Origin: JARDZI01 sp041639705
GTDB lineage: Bacteria > Bacillota > Clostridia > Clostridiales > Caloramatoraceae
NCBI GenBank assembly: GCA_041639705.1
Contig: JBEQBT010000076.1
Coordinates: 1-13,017, forward strand
Reading direction: 5' to 3'
DNA length: 13,017 bases
In this document: positions 12,448 through 13,017 of the stretch, in pieces
How positions within the stretch are numbered: the stretch's first letter is position 1
How the letters are laid out: the number at the start of each line of letters is the position of its first letter
Made by a program: the position numbers and the translations under genes
Notes under the pieces: model-generated
Told to the model about the DNA's origin: nothing
The model's database searches: none
Seen by the model: only the letters and a program-made list of their open reading frames with translations

Positions 12448-12476
12448 AGTATATCATTATAAATCTGTTTTTACAA
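12448..12476 (-). promoter_or_regulatory. Promoter for the nucleotidyltransferase gene
   Basis: On the minus strand TTGTAA (12471-12476) and TATACT (12448-12453) are separated by 17 bp, the ideal spacing. It is 49 bp upstream of the start codon. No convincing promoter is seen for the divergent LCP gene. Confidence 0.6.
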
Positions 12477-12502
12477 TTATTATGATTGGGTGTGGGGGGT
12501 TT

Positions 12503-13017
12503 ATGAAAAAAGGTTTTTATATAATATTAACTGTGATTTTTTTAATTGGCACATTTCAAGGGGATATTTATAATCATTCAAGTTTATCAAATATGGCATC
12601 TGCATCACATAGGCAAAGTGATGATATGCTTGGAACTGAAATAGAAGGTACAAGTGGGAATGTAAATAAAAAGAGCTCGGAAATAGCACCAATTAGAAAA
12701 AATCCACCTAAAATACCTGTCGTTCCTAAGAAAGATGCAGTTAAAACTCAGCTTGGTTTAATCAAAAATAGTGGAGTTATAAACATAGCTTTTTTTGGAC
12801 TTGATAGAAGAAATCCAAATGAAAGCTCAAGATCTGACAGCATAATGGTTGTATCAATTGATGAAAAAAAACAAAAAATTAAAGTAACCTCCCTAATGAG
12901 GGATATGTATGTACAAATTCCAGGAAAGGGAAGTAACAGGATAAATGCAGCATATGCATTTGGAGGGTCATCACTTGCCATAAAGACAATAAATACAAAC
13001 TTTGGGCTTGATATTAA
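12503..13017 (+). CDS. LCP (LytR-CpsA-Psr) family cell-wall ligase, 3' truncated
   Basis: LCP proteins transfer polyprenyl-linked glycopolymers such as teichoic acids or capsule to peptidoglycan outside the membrane. About 171 residues are visible; the frame stays open to the window end. Residues 4-18 form a signal anchor, then a variable linker (20-85) rich in Ser, Lys and Pro leads to the LCP domain: NIAFFGLDRRN (94-104), RSDSIMVVSID (110-120, R110 and D112) and SLMRDMYVQIPGKG (130-143, R133), followed by INAAYAFGG. This is the conserved catalytic and lipid-binding start of the family. ATG 12503 has GGGGGG (12494-12499) as ribosome site. With the epimerase, GalU and PgcA genes it supports a surface-polymer theme. 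The C-terminal half and any further domain are not visible. Confidence 0.93.
   Translation, partial: MKKGFYIILTVIFLIGTFQGDIYNHSSLSNMASASHRQSDDMLGTEIEGTSGNVNKKSSEIAPIRKNPPKIPVVPKKDAVKTQLGLIKNSGVINIAFFGLDRRNPNESSRSDSIMVVSIDEKKQKIKVTSLMRDMYVQIPGKGSNRINAAYAFGGSSLAIKTINTNFGLDI

Noticed and set aside
12748..12981. 77-residue minus-strand open frame near the end
   Set aside because: It is a shadow of the LCP gene, whose conserved motifs read on the plus strand through the window end.
1..13017. CRISPR array, tRNA or rRNA gene, insertion sequence
   Set aside because: No regularly spaced direct repeats, cloverleaf sequences, rRNA segments or transposase frames were found.

Overview
The window is AT-rich, with strong AGGAGG-type ribosome sites, frequent 4-bp ATGA gene overlaps and A/T-biased third codon positions. 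The protein types (PgcA-type phosphosugar mutase, LCP protein, SPASM RiPP genes) fit a low-GC Gram-positive bacterium, most likely a Clostridium-type Firmicute. No rRNA, tRNA, CRISPR array or transposase is visible.

Layout. (1) 1-354 is the 3' end of a nucleotide-sugar epimerase, probably UDP-glucuronate 4-epimerase. (2) 437-984 is a two-gene module of a DUF4258 protein and a YgiT-type zinc-finger protein that looks like a toxin-antitoxin pair. (3) 985-1504 is a gene-free stretch with a possible folded RNA and terminator, an interspersed-repeat-like element and interlocking inverted repeats. It leads into a sigma-70-family factor (1505-2083). (4) galU and a phosphoglucomutase (2366-5003) supply UDP-glucose from glucose-6-phosphate. 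galU has a clear promoter and a long leader that can form competing hairpins, and an intrinsic terminator overlaps its stop codon. (5) On the minus strand are a small heptad-repeat protein and truA (5087-6237). (6) 6531-12399 is a RiPP (ribosomally made, post-translationally modified peptide) locus: PqqD-like recognition protein, radical SAM/SPASM enzyme, a 50-residue precursor with a very basic two-cysteine core, an HPr-kinase-like ATPase, an S24/S26-type signal-peptidase-like protein, an exporter-type ABC transporter and, convergent with it, a nucleotidyltransferase-family protein. (7) 12503-13017 is the start of an LCP (LytR-CpsA-Psr) cell-wall ligase that runs off the window.

How the parts may work together. 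The epimerase, PgcA, GalU and LCP genes are consistent with making nucleotide sugars and attaching surface polymers to the cell wall. In the RiPP locus the PqqD protein would bind the precursor leader (which has a YxxP motif), the radical SAM enzyme would modify the core, the kinase and nucleotidyltransferase could add further groups, the membrane peptidase could remove the leader, and the ABC protein would export the product. Kinase and nucleotidyltransferase tailoring genes are known from paeninodin-type lasso peptide clusters, but no lasso cyclase (asparagine-synthetase-like) or transglutaminase-like B2 protease is in this window, and the core has no acidic residue for a lasso ring. The combination with a radical SAM enzyme is the most interesting part of the window. 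All product and activity statements for this locus are inferences from sequence families and gene order.
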